Counted from the first letter of the stretch, positions 17,388-25,898 are shown. The stretch: 64,000 nt of DNA from Halioglobus sp. (GCA_002699145.1 PABK01000060.1:256308-320307), one strand, 5' to 3'. A program made the numbers and translations. The notes: a model not told the origin generated them from the letters alone.

Positions 17388-17600
17388 ATGAAGCGCGCCA
17401 TCAGCGGCTATCACCGCGACGAGGTCGGCGACTGGGTGGCGGAACTGGTCTGTGGCCACAACCAGCACGTGCGGCACAAGCCGCCGTGGACGAACCGCCC
17501 CTGGGTGGTGACGCCGGCAGGACGGCGCTCCATGCTGGGCCACGAACTGAACTGCAAGCTCTGTGACGCGTCCGGCGACGCGCCCGGCGGCAGCGATTGA
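17388..17600 (+). CDS. DUF3565 family protein
   Basis: A 70-aa small cytosolic protein. The sequence MKRAISGYHRDEVGDWVAEL, then CGHNQHVRHKPPWTNRPWV and a C-terminal LNCKLCD, matches the DUF3565 pattern with Cys/His residues that may bind zinc. Function is unknown in the family. It sits 16 bases after the cupin gene and 13 bases before the next methyltransferase gene. Confidence 0.75.
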   Translation: MKRAISGYHRDEVGDWVAELVCGHNQHVRHKPPWTNRPWVVTPAGRRSMLGHELNCKLCDASGDAPGGSD

Positions 17601-17613
17601 AAACGGAGAGTGA

Positions 17614-18249
17614 ATGGACCGCAGCTACAAGTTCTGGGACCGTATGTCACGGCGTTACTCCCAGCATCCGCTGGCCGACGAGCGCGCCTACCTGCGCAAG
17701 CTGCAGGCCATGCGCGCGGAACTGGACCCGTACCTGGACGTGCTCGAGTTCGGCTGCGGCACTGGCGCTACCGCACTGATCCTGGCGCCGCACGCACGCC
17801 ATTACCGCGCGGTGGATTTTTCCCCGCGCATGATCGAGATCGCGCAGGAAAAGGCCGCGCGCTCGCACATCGAGTCCCTCACTTTCGAGTGCGCCGCCTT
17901 CGAGGCGCTCGAGCTGGCCGATGACTCCGTGGACGTGGTGATCGGCATGAGTGTGCTGCACCTGCAACGCGACTGGCGCGATGTCATCGCCCGGGTCTAC
18001 CGCGCCCTGCGCCCCGGCGGCGTATTCTTTTCCAGCACTGCCTGCATCGGCGATTTCATGCCCGCGCTGCGCTACGTCGCCCCGGCGGGCAGGATGCTCG
18101 GCGCGTTGCCGCGCCTGAACGTGTTCCGGCGCGCGGAGCTGACCCAGTGTATTGTCGACACGGGCTTTATTATTGAGCAGCAGTGGCAGCCGGCGGAAAA
18201 GCAGGGCGTTTTCATTGCCGCGGCCAAGGCCGAGCAGGGCAGGGGCTGA
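17614..18249 (+). CDS. Class I SAM-dependent methyltransferase
   Basis: A 211-aa protein with motif I VLEFGCGTGATALILAPHA, motif II YRAVDFSPRMIEIA and VIGMSVLHLQRDWRDVIARV, followed by RPGGVFFSSTACIG. It is a small-molecule type methyltransferase (Methyltransf_11/25); substrate cannot be inferred. ATG at 17614 with GGAGAG upstream. It is probably co-transcribed with DUF3565 upstream and hspQ four bases downstream. Confidence 0.82.
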   Translation: MDRSYKFWDRMSRRYSQHPLADERAYLRKLQAMRAELDPYLDVLEFGCGTGATALILAPHARHYRAVDFSPRMIEIAQEKAARSHIESLTFECAAFEALELADDSVDVVIGMSVLHLQRDWRDVIARVYRALRPGGVFFSSTACIGDFMPALRYVAPAGRMLGALPRLNVFRRAELTQCIVDTGFIIEQQWQPAEKQGVFIAAAKAEQGRG

Positions 18250-18253
18250 GCGT

Positions 18254-18586
18254 ATGCCCGGCAAGGTCACGCCGATCAGGCGCTCGAAGTTCGCTGTCGG
18301 GCAGGTCATACGGCACAAGCGTTTTGACTACCGCGGCGTGATCGTCGACGTGGACCCGGTGTTCCAGGGCAGCCAGGAATGGTACGACACCGTGGCCCTG
18401 TCGCGGCCGCCGCGCGACAAGCCCTGGTACCACGTGCTGGTACACGAGGCCGTCCACACCACCTACGTCGCCGAGCGCCACCTGGAGGCCGACTCCTCGG
18501 GCGAGCAGGTCAAGCACCCGTTGCTGGGGCAGTTCTTCTCACATTTCGAGAATGGCCGCTACCGGCGCGCGCGGCGCAGCAACTGA
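18254..18586 (+). CDS. hspQ: Heat shock protein HspQ
   Basis: A 110-aa hemimethylated-DNA-binding (YccV) fold protein; in E. coli HspQ acts as a specificity factor for Lon and destabilises DnaA variants. Signature blocks are KFAVGQVIRHKRFDYRGVIV, PVFQGSQEWYD, PWYHVLVHEAVHTTYVAERHL and HPLLGQFF. Start at ATG 18254, four bases after the methyltransferase stop. A lon gene is also in this window (50264), but not adjacent. No heat-shock promoter was noticed directly upstream. Confidence 0.92.
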   Translation: MPGKVTPIRRSKFAVGQVIRHKRFDYRGVIVDVDPVFQGSQEWYDTVALSRPPRDKPWYHVLVHEAVHTTYVAERHLEADSSGEQVKHPLLGQFFSHFENGRYRRARRSN

Positions 18587-18645
18587 TGCCCGCCGCTGGT
18601 CGCCGCCCGGCCGCCGCGCCCGCGGCGCGGCGCTGAGCCGGGCCG

Positions 18646-19068
18646 GTGGACGCCAGCACCTACCGCCTCGCCGCCGACGCGATACTGCTCCTGCACTGCC
18701 TGTTTGTTGCCTTCGTCTTGCTCGGCCTGGCCTATGTCTACCTGGGCGCCTGGCTGGGCTGGCGCGGTGCGCGGCGGCGCGGTTTTCGCTATGCGCATCT
18801 GGCCTGTGTCGCGCTCGTGGTGGTGCAGGCCTGGCTGGGCGTTGTCTGCCCGCTGACGACCTGGGAGATGGCGCTGCGCGAGCGCGCCGGGGACGCCACG
18901 TACAGCGGCGCCTTCATCGCGCACTGGCTGCAGGCTGTGCTGTACTACCGCGCCCCGGCCTGGGTCTTCACGCTGGTCTACAGTGTATTCGGCGCGCTGG
19001 TGTTGTTGAGTTTCCGTCTGCTGCCACCGCGCCCGGCACGTGACCGGCGGCTGGATGATGCCGGCTGA
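18646..19068 (+). CDS. DUF2784 membrane protein
   Basis: A 140-aa inner-membrane protein with four helices: AILLLHCLFVAFVLLGLAYV, a second around LACVALVVVQAWLGVVCPLT, a third near the LQAVLYYRAPAW turn, and a last helix VFTLVYSVFGALVLLSF. CPLTTWE and the block GAFIAHWLQAVLYY are hallmarks of DUF2784. GTG start at 18646. It converges with the alkylsulfatase gene, leaving only eight bases between the stops. Function unknown. Confidence 0.8.
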   Translation: MDASTYRLAADAILLLHCLFVAFVLLGLAYVYLGAWLGWRGARRRGFRYAHLACVALVVVQAWLGVVCPLTTWEMALRERAGDATYSGAFIAHWLQAVLYYRAPAWVFTLVYSVFGALVLLSFRLLPPRPARDRRLDDAG

Positions 19069-19076
19069 ATGCCCTC

Positions 19077-21104
19077 TCAGGGCGTGACGATAGCGAAGAC
19101 CTCGTCCGGCGTATCCAGCAGGGTGAAGAAGCGCAGCAGGTCCAGCTCTCTGCCCTGCAGCGAGACCTCGTCCGAGAACAGCGTCTCGCGCACGCCGGCG
19201 CGCCGCGTCAGCAGCTTGAGGAACATCTCGTGAGTGATGCGCACGGTGGCGTTCGCCGCCGGGTCGGGCGCGCCGCTGCGGTGGTGCAGCACGGCGTTCT
19301 CCAGGCTCAGCACGTGCACCTGCCCCAGGTCGGTGAAGTCGAAGTTGAACACCAGTTCCTCGCCGTCCGCCTTTTGCCCGTCGACCATCACCGCCACCAC
19401 CTTGAAGAACTCCTCCAGCGGCGTCTGCCGCAGCAGGTCCGCGGCGTTGGCAATCCCGATGCCCGCGGACGGCGGTCCCTGGCGCAGCTCCAGGGCGCCA
19501 CTGAGGTAGACGTCGCGCCATGGGCCGGATTCCGCCTGGTAGCCGAGCTGGTCGTAGGTGCGCGCCAGCAGTTCGCGCGCCGCGCGGTTGTCCGGTTGCG
19601 CAAACACCAGGTGGTTGAGCAGTTCCGCCACCCAGCGGTAGTCGCCGGCGTCGAAGTCCGCGCGTGCACGCGCCAGCACCGCCTCGGCGCCGCCCATGGC
19701 GTCCACGTAACGGCGTGCGGACTGCACCGGCGGCAGGGGGTCGAGGTTGGCCGGGTTGCCGTCGTACCAGCCGAAATAGCGCTGGTACACCGCCCTGGCG
19801 TTGTGCTTCACGGTGCCGTAGTAGCCGCGGTTGGGAAAGCTGGAGGCCAGTGAGTCGGGCAGGCGCAACTCGTCGGCGATCTCGCGCGGGGTGTGGCCCT
19901 GCGCGGCCAGGCGCAGGGTCTGGTCGTGAATGTACTTGTAGCCGTCGCGCTGTTTTTTCAGGAAGTCGATGATGTCGGCGTTGCCCCACAGGGGCCAGTG
20001 GTGGCTGCCGAAATACACCTGCGCGTCGGGGAACAGGCCGATGGCCTCGTCGATGTAGTGGCTCCACAGCAGGGCGTCGCGCACCCTGGCGCCGCGCAGC
20101 GTGTACAGGTTGTGCAGGTTGCGCGACACCACCTCGGCGCCGCAGAAGGCCTTTTGCTGCGGCAGGTAGAAGGTCAGCTCCGCCGGCGCCTCCGAGCCGG
20201 GCGCGTTCTGGAACACGAACTCGACGCCGTCGATGACCAGGCGCTGCCCGGTGTGGTCGACGATACGCGTCGGCACCGCGATGCCGGGGCTGCCCAGGGC
20301 CGGGGCCTTGCCCAGGCCGGAGCCCACGTGGCCGCGCGGCGAGCGCTCCAGCTGGCTGCCGTACATGTACATGGCGCGGCGGCTCATGGTGGTGCCGGCG
20401 AGGACGTTCTCGCTGGTCGCCTCCTGCAGGAAGCCCTGTGGCGCGATGACCTCGACGTCCGCCTGCTCGCCGATCACGCCCAGGACGCCGCCGAAGTGGT
20501 CTATGTGGGAGTGGGTGAAGATCACCGCGGACACCGGCCGTGGACCCAGGTGCTCGCGCGCGAAGGCGATGGCGGCCGCGGCGGTCTCGCGGGGGGTCAG
20601 CGGGTCCACCACGATCCAGCCGCGCTCGCCGTCGATCAGGCTCATGTTGGACAGGTCGAAACCGCGCAACTGGTACACGCCCTCGGTCACCTCGAACAGG
20701 CCGTGGATGTTGTTCAGGCGCGCCTGGCGCCACAGGCTCGGGTTGACGCTGTCCGGCGCGGCACTCTCCAGTGCGGCACTCTCCAGTGCGGCACTCTCCA
20801 GTGCGGCACCGTCAATGAAATCATAGGCGGGCATGTTCCACACCGGGGTGCCGTCGGCCATGCGGATGTCCAGCGCCGCTGGCGCGGCGATCAGTCCGCG
20901 CCTGGCGTCCTCGAAATCGCGCTGGTCGGCCAGGTCCAGGCGCTCGGCGAAAGCGGCGTTGGCGCGCGCGGTCGCCGCCGTGGCCGGGCTGTTGCCCTGG
21001 CTGCCGGGACTGGTGTCGCGCGGCGGCTCGTCCTGGCAGGCCAGCAGGGCGCTGCACAGGGTCGCCAGCAGCAGTCTGCGATACGGCGCGGATGGAACGG
21101 ACAT
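19077..21104 (-). CDS. Alkyl sulfatase, predicted lipoprotein (SdsA1/BDS1-like)
   Basis: A 675-aa metallo-beta-lactamase-fold sulfatase that hydrolyses alkyl sulfates such as SDS to alcohol and sulfate. The zinc motif is VIFTHSHIDHFGGVLG, with later ligands around CGAEVVSRNLHNLYTLRG and YFGSHHWPLWGN. A dimerisation helical domain and a C-terminal SCP2-like domain (FNFDFTDLGQVHVLSLENAVLHH) complete the family layout. The start MSVPSAPYRRLLLATLC leads to a lipobox LLAC at residues 18-21, so it should be lipid-anchored. An in-frame 3 x 15-bp repeat lies between the N-terminal segments. Confidence 0.9.
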   Translation of the reverse strand: MSVPSAPYRRLLLATLCSALLACQDEPPRDTSPGSQGNSPATAATARANAAFAERLDLADQRDFEDARRGLIAAPAALDIRMADGTPVWNMPAYDFIDGAALESAALESAALESAAPDSVNPSLWRQARLNNIHGLFEVTEGVYQLRGFDLSNMSLIDGERGWIVVDPLTPRETAAAAIAFAREHLGPRPVSAVIFTHSHIDHFGGVLGVIGEQADVEVIAPQGFLQEATSENVLAGTTMSRRAMYMYGSQLERSPRGHVGSGLGKAPALGSPGIAVPTRIVDHTGQRLVIDGVEFVFQNAPGSEAPAELTFYLPQQKAFCGAEVVSRNLHNLYTLRGARVRDALLWSHYIDEAIGLFPDAQVYFGSHHWPLWGNADIIDFLKKQRDGYKYIHDQTLRLAAQGHTPREIADELRLPDSLASSFPNRGYYGTVKHNARAVYQRYFGWYDGNPANLDPLPPVQSARRYVDAMGGAEAVLARARADFDAGDYRWVAELLNHLVFAQPDNRAARELLARTYDQLGYQAESGPWRDVYLSGALELRQGPPSAGIGIANAADLLRQTPLEEFFKVVAVMVDGQKADGEELVFNFDFTDLGQVHVLSLENAVLHHRSGAPDPAANATVRITHEMFLKLLTRRAGVRETLFSDEVSLQGRELDLLRFFTLLDTPDEVFAIVTP
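20761..20805. repeat. 3 x 15-bp in-frame tandem repeat in the alkylsulfatase gene
   Basis: GCACTCTCCAGTGCG is repeated three times exactly, followed by the first four bases of a fourth. It encodes tandem ALESA pentads just after FIDGA in the sulfatase. Perfect identity suggests recent slippage; copy number may vary between strains without breaking the frame. Confidence 0.9.
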
Positions 21105-21287
21105 GGCGTGTCTCCCTAATGGCGGCTCGCCCGACCCTAGCACCGCGCCGGACGCGCCTCAAGCGGCGGTGCGGGTGGCCAACACCGCCGGGCTGGTGCA
21201 CACTGGCCGCTGTATCCAGGCCGGCGCACGGTGGCCCCGGGCATCCCGGCGCCGGCCGCGGCGAACCAGTGAGTAGGCGATTCGGCG

Positions 21288-21929
21288 ATGAAAATTACCC
21301 TGTTCGGCGCCACCGGCAGCCTCGGCGGCCAGTTGTTGCAGCAGAGCCTGCAGGCCGGCCATGAGGTGACGGCCCTGCTGCGCAGCCCGCAGAAGCTGCC
21401 CGCGCCCCTGCGCGAGCGCATCCAGGTGATAGAGGGCGACGCTCTGCTGGCCGCAGACGTGGAGCGCGCCCTGCCCGAGGGCACCGAGGCCGTCCTGTTC
21501 GCCATCGGCGTCGATGAAAAAACCTCCCCGCCGGACCTGTGCACCGACGTCACGCGGCATATTCTCGAACTCATGCGCCGCCGCGATATCCCGCGCCTGG
21601 TTTGGTGTGGCGGCGGCAGCAACCTGCGCGCGCGGGACCAGGTGACGCTGGGCGCGCGCTTCGTGCGCTGGTACGCGCAGTTGTTCCTGCGCCACCGTCA
21701 CGGCGACAAGGAGCACCAGCTCGAACTGCTGGACGCCAACGCCGACCTGTGCTGGTTGGGGGTGCGCCCCCTGCAGATGAAGGAGGGGCCGCTGACCGGC
21801 ACCTACCGGCTGGGCTACGACGCCTTCAGCGGGCTGTCCAGCATCTCCTTCGCCGACTGCGCCCACGCCATGCTCGGCATGCTGCGCGACGACACCTGGG
21901 TCGGCGAGGCGCCGATCATCCAGTACTGA
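21288..21929 (+). CDS. NAD(P)-binding SDR/NmrA-like oxidoreductase
   Basis: A 213-aa protein with an N-terminal Rossmann motif MKITLFGATGSLGGQLLQQSL, typical of atypical short-chain dehydrogenases that sense or use NAD(P)H. VIEGDALLAADVERAL and WCGGGSNLRARDQ follow. No Tyr-x3-Lys active site is apparent, consistent with the NAD(P)-binding_10 group. It is divergent from the alkylsulfatase gene and starts a short plus-strand run of small genes through 23318. Confidence 0.78.
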   Translation: MKITLFGATGSLGGQLLQQSLQAGHEVTALLRSPQKLPAPLRERIQVIEGDALLAADVERALPEGTEAVLFAIGVDEKTSPPDLCTDVTRHILELMRRRDIPRLVWCGGGSNLRARDQVTLGARFVRWYAQLFLRHRHGDKEHQLELLDANADLCWLGVRPLQMKEGPLTGTYRLGYDAFSGLSSISFADCAHAMLGMLRDDTWVGEAPIIQY

Positions 21930-21940
21930 GGGCGCCTACG

Positions 21941-22324
21941 GTGAAGGCCGCTGTGAAGCATCACGCGCCGCAGGCGGAGTACTATTTCGATGAGGGCTGT
22001 TACATCACCGAGCTGTCCAACTCCGCTGACGACCCCGGGGTATCGATCGCCCGCGCACGCGTGGCGCCGGGGGTTACCACCCGCTGGCACTACCTGCTGG
22101 ACACGGCGGAGCGCTACGTGTTGCTGGCCGGCAGCGGGCGGGTAGAGGTGGAGGGTGTCGCGGCGCAGCCGGTCGGCCCGGGCGACACGGTACTGATCCC
22201 GCCCGGCGCGCGGCAGCGCATCGCCAACACCGGCGAGCAGGACCTGGTGTTCCTCGCCGTGTGTTCGCCGCGCTTCACCGCCGCCTGTTACGTGGATGCG
22301 GAGCCGGGCACCGCCTCCGACTGA
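21941..22324 (+). CDS. Cupin domain protein
   Basis: A 127-aa single-barrel cupin without a signal peptide: GVTTRWHYLLDTAERYVLLAGSG forms motif 1 and GDTVLIPPGARQRIANTGEQDLVFL motif 2. One expected histidine of motif 1 is replaced, so metal binding is uncertain. GTG start at 21941, 11 bases after the SDR gene. Ligand unknown. Confidence 0.75.
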   Translation: MKAAVKHHAPQAEYYFDEGCYITELSNSADDPGVSIARARVAPGVTTRWHYLLDTAERYVLLAGSGRVEVEGVAAQPVGPGDTVLIPPGARQRIANTGEQDLVFLAVCSPRFTAACYVDAEPGTASD

Positions 22325-22358
22325 GGCGCTACCATTTTCTGACGCAAGGAGTTTTACC

Positions 22359-22907
22359 GTGGCGGAACGTTTTACCCAACTGGAAGACAGGCACATCGAG
22401 TTCATCCGGCAGCAGCACCTCTTTTTTGTCGGCACCGCCGGGGCGGAAGGGCTGGTCAATGTCTCGCCCAAGGGCATGGACAGCCTGCGTGTCCTGGACG
22501 CGCGCACGGTGGCCTGGCTGAACCTCACCGGCAGCGGCAATGAGAGCGCCGCCCACGTGCTGGAAAATGGCCGCATGACGCTGATGTTCTGTTCCTTCGA
22601 CAAGCAGCCGCTGATCCTGCGCCTGTACGGTAGCGCCACCGTGGTGCACCCGCGCGATGCGCGCTGGGAGGAATTGGCCACCCTGTTCCCGCGCTACACC
22701 GGCGCGCGCCAGGTGTTCCTGCTGCAACTGGACATGGTGCAGACCTCCTGCGGTTACGCCGTTCCGTACTACGAGTTGCAGGGCGAGCGACCGACGCTGA
22801 CCAGGTGGGCGGACAAGCACGGCCCCGAAGGCGTGCGCCAGTACTGGGCGGACAACAACACGCACAGCCTGGACGGCAGGGACACGGGTATTTTCGAGGA
22901 CGCCTGA
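22359..22907 (+). CDS. Pyridoxamine 5'-phosphate oxidase-like flavin protein
   Basis: A 182-aa split-barrel FMN-binding protein of the PNPOx-like group: RHIEFIRQQHLFFVGTAGAEG, VNVSPKGMDSLRVLD and VAWLNLTGSGNESAAHVLEN match the stand-alone subfamily of putative oxidoreductases. PNPOx activity itself is unlikely. The GTG start at 22359 has AAGGAG ten bases upstream. The stop abuts the ATG of the next gene. Confidence 0.8.
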   Translation: MAERFTQLEDRHIEFIRQQHLFFVGTAGAEGLVNVSPKGMDSLRVLDARTVAWLNLTGSGNESAAHVLENGRMTLMFCSFDKQPLILRLYGSATVVHPRDARWEELATLFPRYTGARQVFLLQLDMVQTSCGYAVPYYELQGERPTLTRWADKHGPEGVRQYWADNNTHSLDGRDTGIFEDA

Positions 22908-23318
22908 ATGACGCAGTCCGCACGCGGTGAACGCGACCTGGCGGCCCTGCTCGCCGGCCTGTCGCCGCGACTGGCGCCGGGGGAGTACGTGTTCTGCACC
23001 CTGGCCGGCGCCGCCTATGGCGACGCCGCGGACCTGGCGCCGCTGGCCGCCTTCGCCGAGGGCGAGGGGCTGAGCCTGGTGGCGCCGCGGGAGCGCGCGG
23101 CGGCGGCGGGCCACCCCTGCGACCAGCCCATGCGCTGCATCACCCTGGGCGTGCACTCCTCGCTGCACGCCGTGGGCCTCACCGCGGCGGTGGCCGCGGC
23201 CCTGGCCGCGCGCGACATCAGCGCCAACGTCATCGCCGCCTACCACCACGATCACGTGCTGGTGCCCGCGGCGCGCGCGCAGGAGGCGCTGCAACTGCTG
23301 CGTGCGCTGTCCGCCTGA
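22908..23318 (+). CDS. ACT domain-like protein (DUF2241-type)
   Basis: A 136-aa protein with two ACT-like halves. GEYVFCTLAGAAYGDAADLAPLA, then CDQPMRCITLGVHSSLHAVGLTAAV and DISANVIAAYHHDHVLVP are typical of the ACT_3/ACT_7 pair found in small stand-alone regulators that may sense amino acids. It starts directly after the previous stop and ends three bases before the convergent imuB stop. Confidence 0.75.
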   Translation: MTQSARGERDLAALLAGLSPRLAPGEYVFCTLAGAAYGDAADLAPLAAFAEGEGLSLVAPRERAAAAGHPCDQPMRCITLGVHSSLHAVGLTAAVAAALAARDISANVIAAYHHDHVLVPAARAQEALQLLRALSA

Positions 23319-23321
23319 GGC

Positions 23322-24740
23322 TCAGGCGAAGATGCCGTGGAGGTACCACTGCCCGGCGAGCCGGTCGCGGAACACCCAGTAGTGCTGCCCGCCGCGGCCC
23401 GTGGCGATGTAGTAATCGCGGCTCACCGCCTCGCGCCACCAGTTGTCCTCGATGCGTTCCGGGCCGTACAGCAGTTGCAGCGCGCCGCGCCAGTGCAGGC
23501 GCCCGTCGCGCAGTCGCAGGCCCCGGGGCTCGGGCAGCAGCCAGAAGGGGCGCTGGGCGCCGGGCGGCGCCGCCTGCCCGGTGCATTCGCCGCCGATCGC
23601 CACCGCCAGCTCCGGCAGGTGCTCGTCGCGGCAGCCGATACCCTGCACCGCCTGCAGGCCCAGGCGGTTGCGCAGCCGGTCGAGCAGGGCGGCCAGGGGC
23701 TCGCGCTGGCTGCGCGGGCTGAACAGGTCGATGTTGTCGAGCTCGCCGGGCAGCAGCTGCCGGCATTCCAGCCCGAGGCCCTCCACGCCGCCGGTCAGGC
23801 TGAGTTGCTCGAAGCGGATACGGCTGAGCTGGTACCAGCTCTCCCGGTCGCTGTGGCTGCTGGCGCTGCCCACGTCGACATCCCGCACGCTGCCGTCTAT
23901 GCCGACCAGGCGCCAGGTGATCCGGGTGCAGCGCAACTGGGTGTTGCGCAGGAAGCGGCACAGGGACTGTAACAGGCGCTGCACCGCCGGCAGCAGTTCG
24001 CCGTTGGTTTTCACCTCGTAACCGAACCAGTACTCGTCGCAGAAGGTGAGCGGTGGGCGGTAGTCGGCGCGCAGGTCCTCGCGCTGTCCCAGCACCTGTT
24101 GCAGGTAGTCGCTGAAGTCGCGGCCGCAACGGCGGCCCAGCGCCGGCGGCGGCAGCGCCAGGATGTCCCCCAGGGTGTGCAGGCCCGCCCGGCGCAGGGA
24201 GTCGACCGTGCCGGGGAATTCATCCAGCCTGTCCAGCGGCAGGGGGGCCAGGCGTTCCTGCAGCGGACGCGCCGGGTCCATGGCCGTCTCGGGCGCCGCG
24301 AAAGACAGCAGCCAGGCGGCCTTCGGCGTGGGTCCGAGGGCGCGGCAGGCGCGGTAGCCGCGGCCGTCGGTGCCCGAGGCCACTTCCCGCAGCAGCGCCT
24401 CCAGGCCGTTGAACAGGCCCAGGCAGCCGCCGATTTCCAGCAGCAGGCAGTCCTCCCGCCAGGTGTGCAGGTTGGGGGTGATGCCGTAGCCCCAGCAGCA
24501 CAACTGCTGCAGGCTGCGCTGCTCGGCCGCGGTGTCCCGCTGCAGCAACTGCAGCGGCCCGTCGCCGACCAGCGCGCGCACGGTGGCGCTGCCCATGCCC
24601 GGGCGCACGCCCAGGGCGGCGGCGCAGTCGTTGGCGCAGAGCACCCGCTGGGCGGCCAGCACCACCACCGGCGTGTCCTCGCAGCGGCTCAGGCATTCCA
24701 GGGGCAGGCGCTCGAAGCGCAGGCATAACCACAGGCTCAT
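23322..24740 (-). CDS. imuB: Mutasome subunit ImuB (Y-family polymerase-like)
   Basis: Non-catalytic Y-family polymerase homologue that bridges ImuA, DnaE2 and the beta clamp in SOS mutagenesis. The 472-aa protein starts MSLWLCLRFERLPLECLSR, where active polymerases have their first catalytic Asp; ImuB proteins lack it. Further blocks are WGYGITPNLHTWREDCLLLEI, LHTLGDILALPPPALGRRCG and the C-terminal YWVFRDRLAGQWYLHGIFA. The ATG at 24740 fits the usual ImuB N-terminus better than the in-frame ATG at 24770. The SOS box 64 bases upstream was split by a transposon but rebuilt at the junction. Confidence 0.93.
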   Translation of the reverse strand: MSLWLCLRFERLPLECLSRCEDTPVVVLAAQRVLCANDCAAALGVRPGMGSATVRALVGDGPLQLLQRDTAAEQRSLQQLCCWGYGITPNLHTWREDCLLLEIGGCLGLFNGLEALLREVASGTDGRGYRACRALGPTPKAAWLLSFAAPETAMDPARPLQERLAPLPLDRLDEFPGTVDSLRRAGLHTLGDILALPPPALGRRCGRDFSDYLQQVLGQREDLRADYRPPLTFCDEYWFGYEVKTNGELLPAVQRLLQSLCRFLRNTQLRCTRITWRLVGIDGSVRDVDVGSASSHSDRESWYQLSRIRFEQLSLTGGVEGLGLECRQLLPGELDNIDLFSPRSQREPLAALLDRLRNRLGLQAVQGIGCRDEHLPELAVAIGGECTGQAAPPGAQRPFWLLPEPRGLRLRDGRLHWRGALQLLYGPERIEDNWWREAVSRDYYIATGRGGQHYWVFRDRLAGQWYLHGIFA

Positions 24741-24803
24741 CGCGGCCCCCGCGATGCCGGGGCGGCCCATGGCGCGGGTCGTCTGCCCGTGTCGCCACTA
24801 ATA

Positions 24804-24819
24804 CTGTACATATATCCAG
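24804..24819. promoter_or_regulatory. LexA box rebuilt at the left transposon junction (imuB side)
   Basis: CTG-TACATATATC-CAG. The CTGT and the 8-bp target copy ACATATAT come from the chromosome; the final CCAG is the transposon tip. The undisturbed site read CTGTACATATATACAG, a perfect LexA box, as shown by joining the two flanks across one target copy. It lies 64 bases before the imuB start. Confidence 0.85.
24808..24815. repeat. Left 8-bp target-site duplication
   Basis: ACATATAT, identical to 27238-27245 at the other end. Eight bases is the usual duplication for IS1595-family elements. Confidence 0.9.
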
Positions 24820-24842
24820 ATATTATACGAGGCGGACCCACT
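24816..24842. repeat. Left terminal inverted repeat of the transposon
   Basis: It begins CCAGATATTATAC and ends GCGGACCCACT. Compared with the right end it differs at positions 14, 15 and 17 only. Similarity continues inward as CACTGT..AA..ATACA.T into a LexA-like box. Confidence 0.92.
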
Positions 24843-24856
24843 GTACAAGAATACAG
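24841..24856. promoter_or_regulatory. LexA box inside the left transposon end
   Basis: CTG-TACAAGAATA-CAG, a full CTG-N10-CAG match flanked by CA and TAA. It lies 100 bases upstream of imuB and starts within the last two bases of the terminal repeat. It could repress an outward promoter toward imuB or the 3' neighbourhood of the 48-aa gene. Confidence 0.65.
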
Positions 24857-24898
24857 TAATTTGGCCTGACCAGAACAGCAGGCCGGTGGGGTAAGAGG

Positions 24899-25045
24899 TT
24901 ATTCGTCCTCTTTGGGGGCGTCTTCCTTATCGGTTTTGACGTTCAGAGAGTCAAGGGCCTTATCGAGCGCGTCCTCGGATTCGTCGCACTCGATGTCGCG
25001 AGCGACGTCCTCAAATTTGTCACTTTTCGAAACCTCACCACCCAT
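24899..25045 (-). CDS. Small acidic transposon passenger protein (48 aa)
   Basis: The product MGGEVSKSDKFEDVARDIEC continues to a C-terminus NVKTDKEDAPKEDE and is strongly acidic with one cysteine. AAAGGTAA lies eight bases before the ATG at 25045. It is read toward imuB, with its stop 43 bases inside the LexA box. No family recognised; it could be an accessory or antitoxin-like peptide but nothing proves this. The clean start, ribosome site and codon use support a real gene. Confidence 0.5.
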   Translation of the reverse strand: MGGEVSKSDKFEDVARDIECDESEDALDKALDSLNVKTDKEDAPKEDE

Positions 25046-25145
25046 AGCCGTTACCTTTTCATTCAAAAGTCACGCGGTTCTCACTCCTAACATTGAGTCA
25101 AACCCACGCGCCCATTGACACAAACTTTTCAATATGGATAATAGA

Positions 25146-25182
25146 GAAATGCCCGGAATCCTTGGGGGAAACCGGGCATTTC
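25146..25182. promoter_or_regulatory. Hairpin upstream of the 199-aa passenger gene
   Basis: An 11-bp perfect inverted repeat, GAAATGCCCGG and CCGGGCATTTC, with a 15-base loop, about 70 bases before the start codon. It may be an mRNA leader structure or an operator. No U tract follows, so a terminator is unlikely. Confidence 0.45.
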
Positions 25183-25250
25183 GGAAGCATTTCAGAGCGG
25201 TATTTTTACCCCCAGATGAAGGCCGGGGAACCGTAGGAGGTGTGCGCTTG

Positions 25251-25850
25251 ATGGGCGACACGTTTCAGAAGATAACGGATTGGGTTGAATTTGTCAACTC
25301 CCAATCTGCCTACCATAAACGCCAGGTCGAGCGCATTTGCCGCCGGAAAGAAAACGGCAAGGTCAAGCCCGAACTGAAGCGCCAAGAAGCAAACCATCAA
25401 CGCGTCGCCGATCAATTTGACCAGCTCGCGTCCTTCCTTGAGTCAATAGGAGAATCACCTGCTAGTAACAGCCCGCAGGATGGTGAAGTTGTGTCGCCAT
25501 CACTTCACTTCATGCCTGAGGATTTAGTGGGCTTACCTCCAGAAATCTTGGACCAGCTGAATATCAGCGAATCCGACGAGCTGGAGCTGGATATTTACGA
25601 GGCCCTTGAAAAAGCAGGTGGAACTCTACCCGTCGACAAAATTCTGATCCAAGTTTTCCGAGATACGAAAAAAGTTCTGCAAAGGGATAAGCTCGCCTCT
25701 AAGCTGTACCGCATGGCGTCCAAGGGCCGTATAGAGGCGTCTACCGAACACCGTGGGGTGTACTCCTTACCCGCTGGCGGGAGGGTGGCCGCCTCACACA
25801 CCATCGTCTACGACATAGAGGGAGGTAGCGAGAGCGCAGATAACGAATGA
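25251..25850 (+). CDS. Transposon passenger protein with C-terminal winged-helix-like region
   Basis: A 199-aa product. Residues 1-65 are basic and helical (YHKRQVERICRRKENGKVKPELKR), a linker follows, and residues ~100-170 read as a winged-helix-like DNA-binding unit (ELDIYEALEKAGGTLPVDK, KLASKLYRMASKGRIEAS, HRGVYSLP). The start chosen is ATG 25251, with TAGGAGG ten bases upstream; an overlapping TTG three bases earlier is also possible. Longer readings run through a hairpin and are unlikely. It is convergent with the transposase gene. It may regulate the element; function unproven. Confidence 0.65.
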   Translation: MGDTFQKITDWVEFVNSQSAYHKRQVERICRRKENGKVKPELKRQEANHQRVADQFDQLASFLESIGESPASNSPQDGEVVSPSLHFMPEDLVGLPPEILDQLNISESDELELDIYEALEKAGGTLPVDKILIQVFRDTKKVLQRDKLASKLYRMASKGRIEASTEHRGVYSLPAGGRVAASHTIVYDIEGGSESADNE

Positions 25851-25898
25851 GACTCTAGTCCGGCTGGTGTAGGCAGCCAAGACCAAGCAGCGGAAACA

